Shown here piece after piece: positions 1 through 8,470 of a stretch of 26,371 nt of DNA; within the stretch, counting starts at the first letter, position 1, and the number at the start of each line of letters is the position of its first letter. The DNA comes from HGM11367 sp964600435. GTDB taxonomy: Bacteria; Bacillota; Clostridia; Christensenellales; UBA1242. The DNA lies in the NCBI GenBank assembly GCA_964600435.1, contig CAZRJB010000010.1, positions 1 through 26,371 of the forward strand, written 5' to 3'. Below the pieces are notes generated by a model. The model was not told where the DNA came from. It saw only the letters and a program-made list of their open reading frames with translations, and made no database searches. The translations under genes and the position numbers were made by a program.

Positions 1-726
1 TTTTGCAACTTCAAACACTCTATCAAAGCCACCAGCAATGCATTGTTTTAAATATGTTTCAGGAGCAATTCTCAAGTTTAAGTCTTTATCTAAAGCATTG
101 TGGTGTGTGAAAAAAGGTTTTGCACTTGCACCGCAAACAGCATTTTGCAAAATTGGTGTTTCAACTTCCAAAAAGCCATTTTCGCCTAAATATTTTCTAA
201 TAAAACTTAACAATTTGCTTCTGCCAATAAACACTTGCCTGGTTTCTTCATTAGAAATTAAATCAAGATATCTTTGGCGATATTTTGCCTCCAAGTCAGT
301 TAAACCATGAAATTTTTCAGGCAAAGGCCTTAATGCTTTAGACAAAAGAATAACTTTATTTGCCCTAACTGTTTTTTCGCCAGTTTGTGTTGTGTAAAGT
401 TCACCTTCCACCCCAACAAAATCACCAATATCAATCATTTTTTTGTAGAAATCGTAAGCCGTTGTGTCAAGTTCATTAACCCCAACACTCACTTGAATTT
501 TTGCTTGCAAGTCACGAATTTGCATAAAGCCAAACTTGCCCATAACACGTCTAAAAACTATTCTTCCAGCAATTTTAACCTTTTCGCCATCGTTTAAAAG
601 CCTTGCTTGGCAAATTGTGTGTGTTCTGTCAAACTTTTCTTTAAAAACAACCTCGCCCATGCTTTCAATTGTTTTAATTTTTTCTTTTCTAATATCAAAT
701 TCACTAGATAAATTTTGTGTTTCCAT
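1..726 (-). CDS. lysS: lysyl-tRNA synthetase, class II (N-terminal 242 residues, cut by window edge)
   Basis: This enzyme charges tRNA-Lys with lysine in the cytoplasm. The visible part holds an N-terminal OB-fold anticodon-binding domain (GRIVFRRVMGKFGFMQIRD region) and the start of the class II catalytic domain. Family landmarks are KFHGLTDLEAKYRQRYLDLI, the motif-1 stretch FLEVETPIL, and GASAKPFFTHHNALD followed by LRIAPETYLK. Motif 2 and motif 3 lie beyond the left edge, so about half of the usual roughly 490 residues is present. The ATG at 726 follows AAAAGGAAC at good spacing and lies 11 bases after the stop of the GNAT-like gene, so the two are probably co-transcribed. The leader is too short for a T-box. 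Identification is confident. Nothing can be said about the C-terminus. Confidence 0.95.
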   Translation of the reverse strand, partial: METQNLSSEFDIRKEKIKTIESMGEVVFKEKFDRTHTICQARLLNDGEKVKIAGRIVFRRVMGKFGFMQIRDLQAKIQVSVGVNELDTTAYDFYKKMIDIGDFVGVEGELYTTQTGEKTVRANKVILLSKALRPLPEKFHGLTDLEAKYRQRYLDLISNEETRQVFIGRSKLLSFIRKYLGENGFLEVETPILQNAVCGASAKPFFTHHNALDKDLNLRIAPETYLKQCIAGGFDRVFEVAK

Positions 727-737
727 TTTTGTTCCTT

Positions 738-1862
738 TTAACCAATTTTTTTAACATATGCACGTCTGCGACGGTGAATTTCATGATCAAAATATTGCCA
801 AGTAGAGTTTATTTTTGCATTGTTTTCTAGGCAAAGATTTGTTTCACAATATTCCACGCCTTCGGTTGCCATGTTGTCCATAAGATATTTAATTGCCAAA
901 GCACCAACACCTTCGTTTGAATAGTCAGGTCTAACACCAATAATTGCAAAATCTACAACTTTTGGTGATTTCATTGCTTTTAAAACTTTAAATATTGCAG
1001 GAAGAGTAAGTTTGCCTTTAGATTTATATAATGCTTCATTCAATTGTGGAATTGAAACACCAAAGCAAACAACCTCATCTTTTTCGTTTACAATAACAAA
1101 CATATATCGCAAATCTAAAAAAGTTTTAAACTGAGCCAAAAGTTGTTCTTTAACTTCTTCTGTGTAAGGAACAACACCATATAAAGGGCTATATGCTTGG
1201 TCCAACACTTGCAAAATGCCATCTTTATACTTTTTTAAAAATTCACGTTTGGATTTTTTTTCAGCAAACCTAAGTTTGTATCTTTTTGCAACAATATCTG
1301 CAATTCTGTCAACACGTTCATTTCTTTCTTTAGGTGGATAAATTTTTCTTTCTAACCAATCAATTTCTTTTGTGTAGCCACAATTTTCTATTAAATCTTT
1401 ATAATATTCAAAATTGTACCTTTCTTCATATGTGCAACGCTCTTCAAACCCTTCAACAATCAAACCTTCACAATCTAAATCGTTAAAGCCCAATGGCCCA
1501 TGAATTGTGTCCATTCCTTGTTCTTTTGCCCAATTTTCTACAGTTTTAAACAATTCGTTTGCAACTTCTTGGTCATTAATGCAATCGAACCTTGTAAAAC
1601 GCACTCTTTTTTCATTCATTTTTGTGTTGTATAATTTTTGAACCATTGCAGCAATTCTGCCAACAACTTCGCCGTTTTTATATGCTAAAAACATTGCAAC
1701 ATCGCAATCTTTATACGACACATTTTTTTTAGGATTAAACATGTTTAACTCATCGCTTCTAAGCGGATAAGAATAAGCCTTGACCCCTTCATATAACTTT
1801 GTTGGAAAGTCAACAAAAGTTTTAACATCTTTTTTGCTTGATATTTGTTTTATTTCAATCAT
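738..1862 (-). CDS. GNAT-fold N-acetyltransferase-like protein, 374 aa
   Basis: This is a long GNAT-superfamily protein of a type common in Firmicutes and Bacteroidetes genomes, with no assigned substrate. The N-terminal part has FLAYKNGEVVGRIAA (about residues 58-72), a typical GNAT beta-hairpin, and the family hallmark HGPLGFNDLDCEGL (121-134). The C-terminal part carries a probable acetyl-CoA-binding motif A in GVRPDYSNEGVGALA. Two GNAT-like halves would explain the length, roughly twice a single domain. The start has AAAAAGGAAAA upstream and a good promoter at 1891-1919. It is the first gene of a probable two-gene unit with lysS. The acetyl acceptor is unknown, and the adjacency to lysS is not evidence of a tRNA-related role. 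Confidence 0.8.
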   Translation of the reverse strand: MIEIKQISSKKDVKTFVDFPTKLYEGVKAYSYPLRSDELNMFNPKKNVSYKDCDVAMFLAYKNGEVVGRIAAMVQKLYNTKMNEKRVRFTRFDCINDQEVANELFKTVENWAKEQGMDTIHGPLGFNDLDCEGLIVEGFEERCTYEERYNFEYYKDLIENCGYTKEIDWLERKIYPPKERNERVDRIADIVAKRYKLRFAEKKSKREFLKKYKDGILQVLDQAYSPLYGVVPYTEEVKEQLLAQFKTFLDLRYMFVIVNEKDEVVCFGVSIPQLNEALYKSKGKLTLPAIFKVLKAMKSPKVVDFAIIGVRPDYSNEGVGALAIKYLMDNMATEGVEYCETNLCLENNAKINSTWQYFDHEIHRRRRAYVKKIG

Positions 1863-1890
1863 TTAATTTTTCCTTTTTTGTTACTCAAAC

Positions 1891-1919
1891 ATTTTACAGT
1901 ATTTATTGTTTTTTTGCAA
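1891..1919 (-). promoter_or_regulatory. sigma-A-like promoter for the GNAT-lysS unit
   Basis: On the minus strand TTGCAA (1919-1914) is followed after 17 bases by TAAAAT (1896-1891). This predicts a leader of about 22 bases before the ATG at 1862. The -35 box touches the end of the LysM gene. Confidence 0.6.
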
Positions 1920-2189
1920 CTATTTTAAAATAGTTAACTTTTGTCCAACAAACAATTGTTTTGTATTTGCAATTTTTTTGAGTTCTTGTTTGTCCACATT
2001 AAACTTTTTCGAAACACTGTCAAAAGTATCCAAAGGCTTAACAACATAAACATTACCGCTTTTAGCACTGGTTTTAAACCAATCTCCAACTTTAAGATTG
2101 TCATCAGCACCAAATTGGTTTTTAATTTTAAACAATGTATTTAAATTGTCAATATAAATCATTTGTGGGAAAATGCAAGAAATAATCAT
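1920..2189 (-). CDS. small LysM-domain protein, 89 aa
   Basis: The C-terminal half (about residues 46-88) is a LysM repeat: YVVKPLDTFDSVSKKFNVD, then QELKKIANTK, ending LFVGQKLTIL. LysM domains bind N-acetylglucosamine-containing glycans such as peptidoglycan. The N-terminal part (DNLNTLFKIKNQFGADDN, then LKVGDWF) has the same spacing of hydrophobic and Gly-Asp residues and may be a degenerate second repeat. No signal peptide is obvious, so export is uncertain. The ATG at 2189 has an excellent AAAGGTGG six bases upstream. It is divergent from the flippase gene, with only 31 bases between the starts. Its promoter could not be resolved. Confidence 0.75.
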   Translation of the reverse strand: MIISCIFPQMIYIDNLNTLFKIKNQFGADDNLKVGDWFKTSAKSGNVYVVKPLDTFDSVSKKFNVDKQELKKIANTKQLFVGQKLTILK

Positions 2190-2220
2190 AGAAAACCACC
2201 TTTTTAAATAAATATATACT

Positions 2221-3768
2221 ATGAAATCTTTATTTAAAACCGTATCTTTGATTGTTATTTTTTCAATTATAACAAGAATTATTGGATTTTTCTTTAGAAT
2301 ATATGTGTCAAGAACAATTGGCGCAGAAGCGCTGGGCGAATATCAAGTCAGTTTTTCTGTTTTTATGGTTTTGTTAACAATTGTGTCTAGTGGGTTGCCG
2401 TTTATTGTAAGCAGGTTAACTGCAAGTTATAGAACAAAACAAGACATAACTTCCGAGCGCAAAATGGTTACAGCTAGCGTTGTTATTGGCATTGTTTTAA
2501 GCATTTTGCTGTGCGGTTTTGTGGTTGCATTCATTCCAGTGTTAAAACACGTTTTTGCCGATGATAAGTGCATAATAATTTTGTTAATTCTTTTGCCTGC
2601 ATTGGTGTTTTCTTCGGTTTATAGCACAATTAGGGGCAACATTTGGGGGCAAAACAAATATTTTTCCTTATGCATAACCGAACTTTTTGAACAAGTTGCC
2701 CGTGTTATAATGTTTGTTATTTTAATTAGTGGGCTTTTTGGAATAAGCGATGGGGCAATAATTTCTGCTGTTTCAATGACCTTTGCATGTTTGTTTTCAA
2801 GTGCCTTGGTTGTGATAATTTTTTTTGCAACTGGCGGAAAATTTGTTCGTGTTAAAGACAAGTCTGTGTATAAGGACTTAATCAAACAATCATCAACCAT
2901 AACAGGGGTTAGAATTGCTGGCAGTTTGGTTCAACCACTCATTTCTCTAATTGTTCCATTGCGTCTGGTTGCTGCGGGCTACACCTCTGCACAAGCATTG
3001 TCGCTTTTGGGCACTGCAATGGGCATGACAATTCCATTTTTATATATTCCTTCAACACTAATTGGTTCACTTTCGACCGCACTTGTTCCGGACCTTTCGT
3101 CTGCAATTGTAAAAAATGACATGATTTACATAAAAAACAGAGTTGTTTCTGCAATTAAGTTCACAATTTTTATATCTGTTCTGTTTATACCTTTATATAT
3201 TGGAGCAGGTGAAACAATTGGGCTGTTCTTTTACAACAACTCCCTAAGTGGAATTTTGCTTGCTCAGGCGGCATGGGTAATTTTGCCACTTGGTTTAACT
3301 GGAATAACGTCTTCACTGCTAAACTCACTTGGCTACGAAGTTAAATCTATGAAAAATTATATTTTGGGTGCAATTTTGCTAATTTTGTCAATTTGGTTCT
3401 TGCCAAAACTTATTGGCATAAATGCACTTATTTGGGGCTTTGGCTTGCTTTTTGTTACAACAAGTTTTTTAAACATTAGAATGTTAAAACAAATTATTGG
3501 AGAAAAATTACACATGAAAAAGTTCTTATTGCTATCAATTGCGTTCATAATCCCTTCGGCAAGCATATGCTCTTTGCTATGCAACCTTCTTGTTAACATA
3601 ATGAGCAAATTTTTTGCTCTTGCAATTTCATGTTCGATTGGAGCAATTTTCTTTGTTTTGTTATGCCTTGTGTTTAATTTGATTGAAGTTAACACAATAA
3701 CTGTTTGGTTTAAAGAAAAATTTGGCAAAAAGATGTTAAAAAAGAGAAAAAAGCATAAAGCATATTAA
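2221..3768 (+). CDS. SpoVB-like polysaccharide/lipid flippase (MOP superfamily), 515 aa
   Basis: This is an integral membrane protein of the oligosaccharidyl-lipid flippase group (SpoVB/MurJ/Wzx relatives), which move lipid-linked cell-wall or polysaccharide precursors across the membrane. The N-terminus FKTVSLIVIFSIITRIIGFF, followed by RIYVSRTIGAEALGEYQ, is the typical SpoVB signature. About a dozen or more hydrophobic helices follow and the C-terminus is Lys-rich. The length fits the family. SpoVB is needed for spore cortex in Bacillus, but relatives also exist in non-spore-formers, so sporulation cannot be inferred. No Shine-Dalgarno sequence precedes the ATG at 2221; the upstream bases are only A/T-rich. 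It is followed after 42 bases by the DUF421 gene on the same strand. Confidence 0.85.
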   Translation: MKSLFKTVSLIVIFSIITRIIGFFFRIYVSRTIGAEALGEYQVSFSVFMVLLTIVSSGLPFIVSRLTASYRTKQDITSERKMVTASVVIGIVLSILLCGFVVAFIPVLKHVFADDKCIIILLILLPALVFSSVYSTIRGNIWGQNKYFSLCITELFEQVARVIMFVILISGLFGISDGAIISAVSMTFACLFSSALVVIIFFATGGKFVRVKDKSVYKDLIKQSSTITGVRIAGSLVQPLISLIVPLRLVAAGYTSAQALSLLGTAMGMTIPFLYIPSTLIGSLSTALVPDLSSAIVKNDMIYIKNRVVSAIKFTIFISVLFIPLYIGAGETIGLFFYNNSLSGILLAQAAWVILPLGLTGITSSLLNSLGYEVKSMKNYILGAILLILSIWFLPKLIGINALIWGFGLLFVTTSFLNIRMLKQIIGEKLHMKKFLLLSIAFIIPSASICSLLCNLLVNIMSKFFALAISCSIGAIFFVLLCLVFNLIEVNTITVWFKEKFGKKMLKKRKKHKAY

Positions 3769-3792
3769 AAAATAGTTTAAACATAAAAAATT

Positions 3793-3830
3793 CTGACAAT
3801 AATTTGTTATATGATAACAGTTATTGTCAG
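3793..3830 (+). promoter_or_regulatory. long hairpin/palindrome with the DUF421 start codon in its loop
   Basis: CTGACAATAA (3793-3802) pairs perfectly with TTATTGTCAG (3821-3830), and inside it TGTTAT (3805-3810) pairs perfectly with ATAACA (3814-3819). Only TT (3803-3804) and G (3820) are unpaired in the stem. The three loop bases (3811-3813) are the ATG of the DUF421 gene. There is no Shine-Dalgarno sequence. It could act as an RNA hairpin controlling initiation or as a DNA operator; the sequence does not tell which. Confidence 0.7.
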
Positions 3831-4509
3831 AGTTTTAATTATATACATTTTAATCTTGTTTGTGTTCCGTCTAATGGGAAAACGACAGTTGGGGCAAATG
3901 CAACCATTTGAGTTGGTTTTAACATTAATTATTGCCGACCTTGCAACCATTCCAATGGCAGAAATGAGTGTTCCGCTTTTAAACGGAGTTGTTCCACTTT
4001 TAACATTGGTTGTGTTTCACTATGTAATCACAATTCTAACACGAGTTAGTTCTGGGTTTAGCAACTTTATAAGCGGTAAACCCGTTATTGTTATTGACCA
4101 AACAGGCATAAGTTATGAAGCATTAAAAAAATTAAACATAACCATTGACGACTTATTTGAATCTATCCGAGAATGCGGATATTTTAGTTTTAGCGAAGTT
4201 CAATATGCAATTATGGAAACAAACGGAAAAGTGAGTGTTATGCCAAAACCAGAGAACGCACCTGTAACAAACGGCGACATGAAAATAGAAAAACAGGCAG
4301 ATTCTTTGCCACTAACAATTATTTCAGAAGGTTCATACATGAAAGAAAATTTGGAAATGAGTGATAAAAACAAAGATTTTTTTGATAAATTTTTAGAAAA
4401 ACAAAAAATTAAGTCAGTTAAACAAGTTTTAATTTTAACCATGACAAAACAAGGAGAAGTATTTTTTCAAGAAAAAAACAAAGCATGCAAGATTATAAAC
4501 CTAAATTAA
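3811..4509 (+). CDS. DUF421 (YetF-type) membrane protein, 232 aa
   Basis: The N-terminus carries hydrophobic helices, and the family hallmark is LFVFRLMGKRQLGQMQPFEL, followed by VLTLIIADLATIPMAE. The cytoplasmic part contains GKPVIVIDQTGISYEALKKL and the tract DDLFESIRECGYFSFSEVQ, both typical of DUF421 proteins. The biochemical function of the family is not established. Related Bacillus proteins are linked to spore or membrane biology. The ATG at 3811 is required to keep the first membrane helix; the next in-frame Met is at residue 22. This start lies in the loop of a 38-base hairpin and has no Shine-Dalgarno sequence. It lies downstream of the SpoVB-like gene and upstream of DUF4363, its frequent partner. 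Confidence 0.85.
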   Translation: MITVIVRVLIIYILILFVFRLMGKRQLGQMQPFELVLTLIIADLATIPMAEMSVPLLNGVVPLLTLVVFHYVITILTRVSSGFSNFISGKPVIVIDQTGISYEALKKLNITIDDLFESIRECGYFSFSEVQYAIMETNGKVSVMPKPENAPVTNGDMKIEKQADSLPLTIISEGSYMKENLEMSDKNKDFFDKFLEKQKIKSVKQVLILTMTKQGEVFFQEKNKACKIINLN

Positions 4510-4546
4510 CAAAAATTAATTTTTAAAAAATTTGTAAGGAGCATTC

Positions 4547-4936
4547 ATGAAAAAATTGGTTTGTATAATTATTATTTCCATCTTTTTGGTTGGCGCATGC
4601 ATAACAGAAGAAATTTTGGTGAGAAAAACTTTAACAGAAGTAAACAAAAAAGGTAACGAACTTTTTGAAATTGCTAGCAATTTAGACAACTTAAACACAG
4701 AACAACTTTTGCAAAAAACACGCGAATTAAACGAGTTTTGGATAGAGCATGAAGATGCTTTGTGCTTTTTTGTCAACCATAAAGACATGATAGAAATGGG
4801 CAATGAGATTATTAAAATGGTTTCTTATGCAAAAAACAACATAAAAGAAGAATACACAACCAGTTTAGAACTTGTGCTTTATTTTAGTTCGCAATATAAC
4901 CACATTATGGGAGTAAGTTTAGAAAATATTTTTTAA
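4547..4936 (+). CDS. DUF4363 family protein, 129 aa
   Basis: This is a small protein with one N-terminal hydrophobic segment (about residues 4-20) and a helical, charged remainder with the tract ELNEFWIEHEDALCFFVNHK. The size, the Trp and the position directly after a DUF421 gene are typical of DUF4363. VGAC near residue 18 is lipobox-like, so it may be a lipoprotein or a simple N-terminal anchor. Function is unknown. The ATG has AAGGAG seven bases upstream. It ends at TAA inside the palindrome TTTTTTAAAAAA, which also encodes the stop of the convergent J-domain gene, so the two genes overlap by four bases with no terminator between them. Confidence 0.75.
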   Translation: MKKLVCIIIISIFLVGACITEEILVRKTLTEVNKKGNELFEIASNLDNLNTEQLLQKTRELNEFWIEHEDALCFFVNHKDMIEMGNEIIKMVSYAKNNIKEEYTTSLELVLYFSSQYNHIMGVSLENIF

Positions 4937-5466
4937 AAAATGCTGACCGACAAAACAATCAAAACAGCAACAATGGCAACAAGCAACCAAATAAGAATTC
5001 TATATTTGTTAACTTCTTTAATTTTTTTCGATTTAACAAAATTATCGTTTTTTGATTCTGTGTTGGTTGTTTTGTTTGCTGTTTTATCAGTTTTTGTTTT
5101 TTTGTGATTGTTGCCAAATTCTGACAAATCCTGTTTTAACCCTTTAAAAAAAGATGCAATTTTTTTGCCAAAATCTTTAAATATGTTTTTAGTTTCTTCA
5201 ACAAACAGACCTTCTTCTGAAACGTTTTGATTGTTTGCTTCTTCGGGTTTTGAAGTGTTAATTTCTAAATCATATAACTCTCGTTGTTCTTCGTTTTTTA
5301 AAACGTTATATGCCTCATTTATTTCTGCAGTTTTTTGCTCAGCAAAAAACTTATCACCATCAAAAACATCTGGGTGATATTCTTTTATTTTTATCAAATA
5401 CGCTTTTTTTATTTCTTCAGAGCTGGCATTTGCTTCCACCCCTAAAATTTCATAATAATTATTCAT
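4933..5466 (-). CDS. membrane-anchored J-domain (DnaJ-like) protein, 177 aa
   Basis: Residues 1-65 form a J domain: YYEILGVEANASSEEIKKAY, then HPD at 31-33, then NEAYNVLKNEEQRELYD. J domains stimulate the ATPase of Hsp70 (DnaK). There is no Gly/Phe region or zinc-finger domain, so this is not the DnaJ co-chaperone itself. A charged linker (about 70-150) leads to one C-terminal transmembrane helix (about 153-175) ending in SIF, consistent with a tail-anchored protein whose J domain faces the cytoplasm. The client is unknown. A strong promoter (TTGACA, 17 bases, TATTGT) ends only 13 bases before the ATG. No Shine-Dalgarno is visible. Confidence 0.85.
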   Translation of the reverse strand: MNNYYEILGVEANASSEEIKKAYLIKIKEYHPDVFDGDKFFAEQKTAEINEAYNVLKNEEQRELYDLEINTSKPEEANNQNVSEEGLFVEETKNIFKDFGKKIASFFKGLKQDLSEFGNNHKKTKTDKTANKTTNTESKNDNFVKSKKIKEVNKYRILIWLLVAIVAVLIVLSVSIF

Positions 5467-5479
5467 ATTTATTAATTAA

Positions 5480-5508
5480 ACAATACCACAAAAAACAAAA
5501 AGTGTCAA
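5480..5508 (-). promoter_or_regulatory. promoter of the J-domain gene
   Basis: On the minus strand a consensus TTGACA (5508-5503), a 17-base spacer and TATTGT (5485-5480) are seen. The -10 ends 13 bases before the ATG at 5466, predicting a leader of only about six bases. Confidence 0.65.
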
Positions 5509-5599
5509 CAATTGCGCATTTTCAACAATTTACAACTGCAACACTTTTTAAAAAAATAATTAATTTGCTTTCTTTTTTTAATTAAAAATTAATTTATTT

Positions 5600-8422
5600 T
5601 TAATTTTTTAATATATTTTTCAAATATTTTCCAGTATAACTTCCCTCAACTTTTGCAACTTCTTCTGGAGTTCCTTTTGCAATAATTTTTCCACCATTGT
5701 CACCACCTTCAGGCCCAAGGTCAATAATGTAGTCAACAGACTTAATAACATCCAAGTTGTGTTCAATAACCACAACCGAATTTCCGCCATTAACAAGCCT
5801 TTGCAAAATGGCAATCAGTTTTTTAACATCATAACTATGCAGTCCTGTTGTTGGTTCATCTAAAATGTAAATTGTTTTGCCTGTAGATTTTTTAGCAAGT
5901 TCTGTTGCAAGTTTAACCCTTTGAGCCTCTCCGCCAGAAAGTTCTGTTGCCGACTGCCCTAGTTTTATATATCCCAACCCCACATCATATAGTGCTTGAA
6001 TTTTTGGAACAATGTTTGGAATGTTTTCAAAAAACTTAAGCGCTTCTTCAACAGTCATGTTTAAAATGTCTGCAATGCTTTTGTCTTTATATTTTACTTC
6101 TAACGTTTCTCTGTTATATCTTGTGCCTTTGCAAACTTCACATGGGATTGTTATGTCTGGCAAGAAATACATTTCAATATTTTTAACCCCTGCGCCATCG
6201 CATGCTTCACATCTTCCGCCGGCAATGTTAAAACTAAACCTTCCGGACTCAAAACCACGCATTTTTGCATCTTTTGTGCTTGCAAACAATTCCCTTATTG
6301 CCGTCCAAACCCCAGTGTATGTTGCCGGATTAGAGCGTGGAGTTTTTCCAATTGGGTCTTGGTCTATGCAAATAACCTTGTCGAACTGTTCCAAACCTTC
6401 AAATTTGTCAAATTTACCTAAAGTAAGTTGTGCTCTGTTTAGGTTGTTTGCCAAATAAGGGTACATAACACCATTAACCAAACTGCTTTTTCCACTACCA
6501 CTCACACCTGTGATTGCAACAAAAACACCAGTTGGAATTTTTACGTCAATATTTTTTAAGTTGTTTTGTTTTGCCCCCACAACCTTAAACCAATTTTTTG
6601 GAGTTCGTCTAGATTGCGGAACTTCAATTTTTTCTTCTCCGCTTAAAAACTGCCCAGTTATTGACAATTTGCAATTTTTAACATCTTCCACACTTCCGCA
6701 TGCAACAACCTGCCCACCATGAACTCCCGCTTTGGGTCCAATATCAACAATATAGTCTGCAGTTTTAATTGTGTCTTCATCGTGTTCAACAACAATAAGT
6801 GTGTTTCCTAAATCTCTCAATTTTTTTAAGGTTGCCAAAAGTTTATCGTTATCCCTTTGGTGAAGACCAATGCTTGGTTCATCTAAAATGTAAACCACGC
6901 CCATAAGCCCACTACCAATTTGTGTTGCAAGCCTAATTCTTTGACTTTCGCCACCACTCAAGCTTTCTGCGCTTCTGTTTAATGTTAGATAGTTTAAGCC
7001 AACATCAAACAAAAACTGTAATCGAGCAATTATTTCTTTTAGTATGTTTTCTGCAATTGTTTCGTCACTTTTGCTAAATTTTAAAGTTTTAACATAAGCA
7101 ATTAAATTATCAACCGACATATCGCACATTTCTGTTATGTCTTTGTTGTCAATTTTAACACAAAGAGCACTCTGATTAAGTCTTTTGCCCGCACATATTC
7201 TACACTTTTGCCCTTTTATAAATTTTGAAATTTCAAACTTGATGTAATCACTTGAACTCTCTTTATATCTTCTTGACAGGTTGTTAATAATACCTTCAAA
7301 ACTTGAATTAATTTGACCAGAAAAACGGCTAGAATTCATATCCATTGAAAGTTTTTCGCCTTGATTGCCATAAAGCAAAATGTTTAAATGTTCTTTTGGT
7401 AAGTCTTTAACAGGAACATTTAAATCAATTCCATAATTTTTTGAAAGCATATTAAAATACATGCCTGCCATTGTTCCAGCAGCACCGCTCCAACCGGTAA
7501 TGTTAAAAGCACCTTGTTTAACGCTTAAATGCGAGTTTTTTAAAACCAAATTTTCATCAATGTCTTCTGTGTAACCAAGACCACTACAATTTGGGCATGC
7601 CCCAAACGGATTGTTAAAAGAAAACAGTCTTGGTGTTATTTCGCTAACCACATAGCCACAATATGGACATGCATAGTTTGTGCTAAAAAGTTTTTGTTCT
7701 TGTGTGGTTGCATTGGTTATCAAAACCAAACCGTCTGCCAAATTGATTGCAGTTTCAACACTTTCGGCAAGCCTTGACCTTGACTCTTCTTTAACCGACA
7801 ACCTATCCACAACAACAGAAATGTTGTGTTTTTTGTTTTTATCCAACTCAAAACTTTCATCTAGTGAATAAATTGTTCCGTCAATTGAAACACGTGCATA
7901 GCCGGACTTTTTAAAGCCTTCAATCAACTTTTCATATGTTCCCTTTTTGCCCCTAACAACAGGCGCTTCGATATATATTTTTGTGCCTTCTTCCAACTCA
8001 AAAACTTGATCAACAATTTGGTCAAGGGATTGTTTTTTTATTTCTTTTTTGCAATTTGGACAAATTGGTTTACCAACTCTTGAAAACAATAACCTAAAAT
8101 AGTCATATATTTCAGTAACAGTTCCAACAGTAGAGCGCGGGTTATGATTTGTTGTTTTTTGGTCAATTGAAATTGCTGGGCTTAACCCTTCAATGCTTTC
8201 AACGTCAGGTTTTTGTGCTTGCCCTAAAAACATTCTTGCATATGAAGAAAGCGATTCAATGTATCTCCTTTGCCCCTCGGCAAAAATTGTTTTAAAAGCA
8301 AGAGTGCTTTTTCCACTCCCGCTCACACCAGTAAAAACCACCATTTTGTTGCGGGGAATTTTTACATCAATATTTTTTAAATTGTTCTCTTTTGCGCCTT
8401 TAACAACAATAAATTCTTCCAT
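5600..8422 (-). CDS. uvrA: excinuclease ABC subunit A (UvrA), 940 aa
   Basis: UvrA is the DNA-damage sensor of nucleotide excision repair and loads UvrB. It shows two ABC ATPase modules: Walker A GVSGSGKS at 32-39 and again near 637, with ABC signatures LSGGESQ (near 490) and LSGGEAQ (near 827). Cys pairs typical of its zinc modules are present: CPNC near 120, CPYC/CPNC near 252-276, and CEACDGAG with CEVCKGTRYNRET in the second half. Length matches the family. The ATG at 8422 gives the standard start MEEFIVVKGAKENNLKNIDV. An extended -10 promoter lies at 8471-8479, and the leader contains a small hairpin between GGAG and the start. uvrB is not in the window. Confidence 0.97.
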   Translation of the reverse strand: MEEFIVVKGAKENNLKNIDVKIPRNKMVVFTGVSGSGKSTLAFKTIFAEGQRRYIESLSSYARMFLGQAQKPDVESIEGLSPAISIDQKTTNHNPRSTVGTVTEIYDYFRLLFSRVGKPICPNCKKEIKKQSLDQIVDQVFELEEGTKIYIEAPVVRGKKGTYEKLIEGFKKSGYARVSIDGTIYSLDESFELDKNKKHNISVVVDRLSVKEESRSRLAESVETAINLADGLVLITNATTQEQKLFSTNYACPYCGYVVSEITPRLFSFNNPFGACPNCSGLGYTEDIDENLVLKNSHLSVKQGAFNITGWSGAAGTMAGMYFNMLSKNYGIDLNVPVKDLPKEHLNILLYGNQGEKLSMDMNSSRFSGQINSSFEGIINNLSRRYKESSSDYIKFEISKFIKGQKCRICAGKRLNQSALCVKIDNKDITEMCDMSVDNLIAYVKTLKFSKSDETIAENILKEIIARLQFLFDVGLNYLTLNRSAESLSGGESQRIRLATQIGSGLMGVVYILDEPSIGLHQRDNDKLLATLKKLRDLGNTLIVVEHDEDTIKTADYIVDIGPKAGVHGGQVVACGSVEDVKNCKLSITGQFLSGEEKIEVPQSRRTPKNWFKVVGAKQNNLKNIDVKIPTGVFVAITGVSGSGKSSLVNGVMYPYLANNLNRAQLTLGKFDKFEGLEQFDKVICIDQDPIGKTPRSNPATYTGVWTAIRELFASTKDAKMRGFESGRFSFNIAGGRCEACDGAGVKNIEMYFLPDITIPCEVCKGTRYNRETLEVKYKDKSIADILNMTVEEALKFFENIPNIVPKIQALYDVGLGYIKLGQSATELSGGEAQRVKLATELAKKSTGKTIYILDEPTTGLHSYDVKKLIAILQRLVNGGNSVVVIEHNLDVIKSVDYIIDLGPEGGDNGGKIIAKGTPEEVAKVEGSYTGKYLKNILKN

Positions 8423-8432
8423 TTTTCACTTT

Positions 8433-8451
8433 TGGCAAATTGCCACTCCAT
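8433..8451 (-). promoter_or_regulatory. uvrA leader: GGAG plus spacer hairpin
   Basis: In the mRNA, GGAG (8449-8446) is followed by the hairpin TGGCAA-T-TTGCCA (8445-8433) and then ten bases before the uvrA ATG at 8422. Folding the hairpin would bring the otherwise distant GGAG (about 23 bases) to about 10 bases from the start. An out-of-frame ATG at 8451 opens a 24-codon reading frame that overlaps the uvrA start. Functional significance is inferred. Confidence 0.4.
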
Positions 8452-8470
8452 TTTTTTATTAACAAATATT

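Noticed and set aside
1863..1890. T-box riboswitch upstream of the lysS unit
   Set aside because: The leader is only about 22 bases, with no specifier stem, T-box sequence or terminator.
2214..2220. TATACT directly before the SpoVB-like ATG as its -10 box
   Set aside because: Transcription would start inside the gene and no -35 lies 17 bases upstream.
8433..8445. Palindrome TGGCAA-A-TTGCCA before uvrA as a LexA/SOS box
   Set aside because: It does not resemble the Gram-positive SOS consensus (CGAAC...GTTCG type), and it lies downstream of the predicted transcription start, so a leader hairpin is a better reading.
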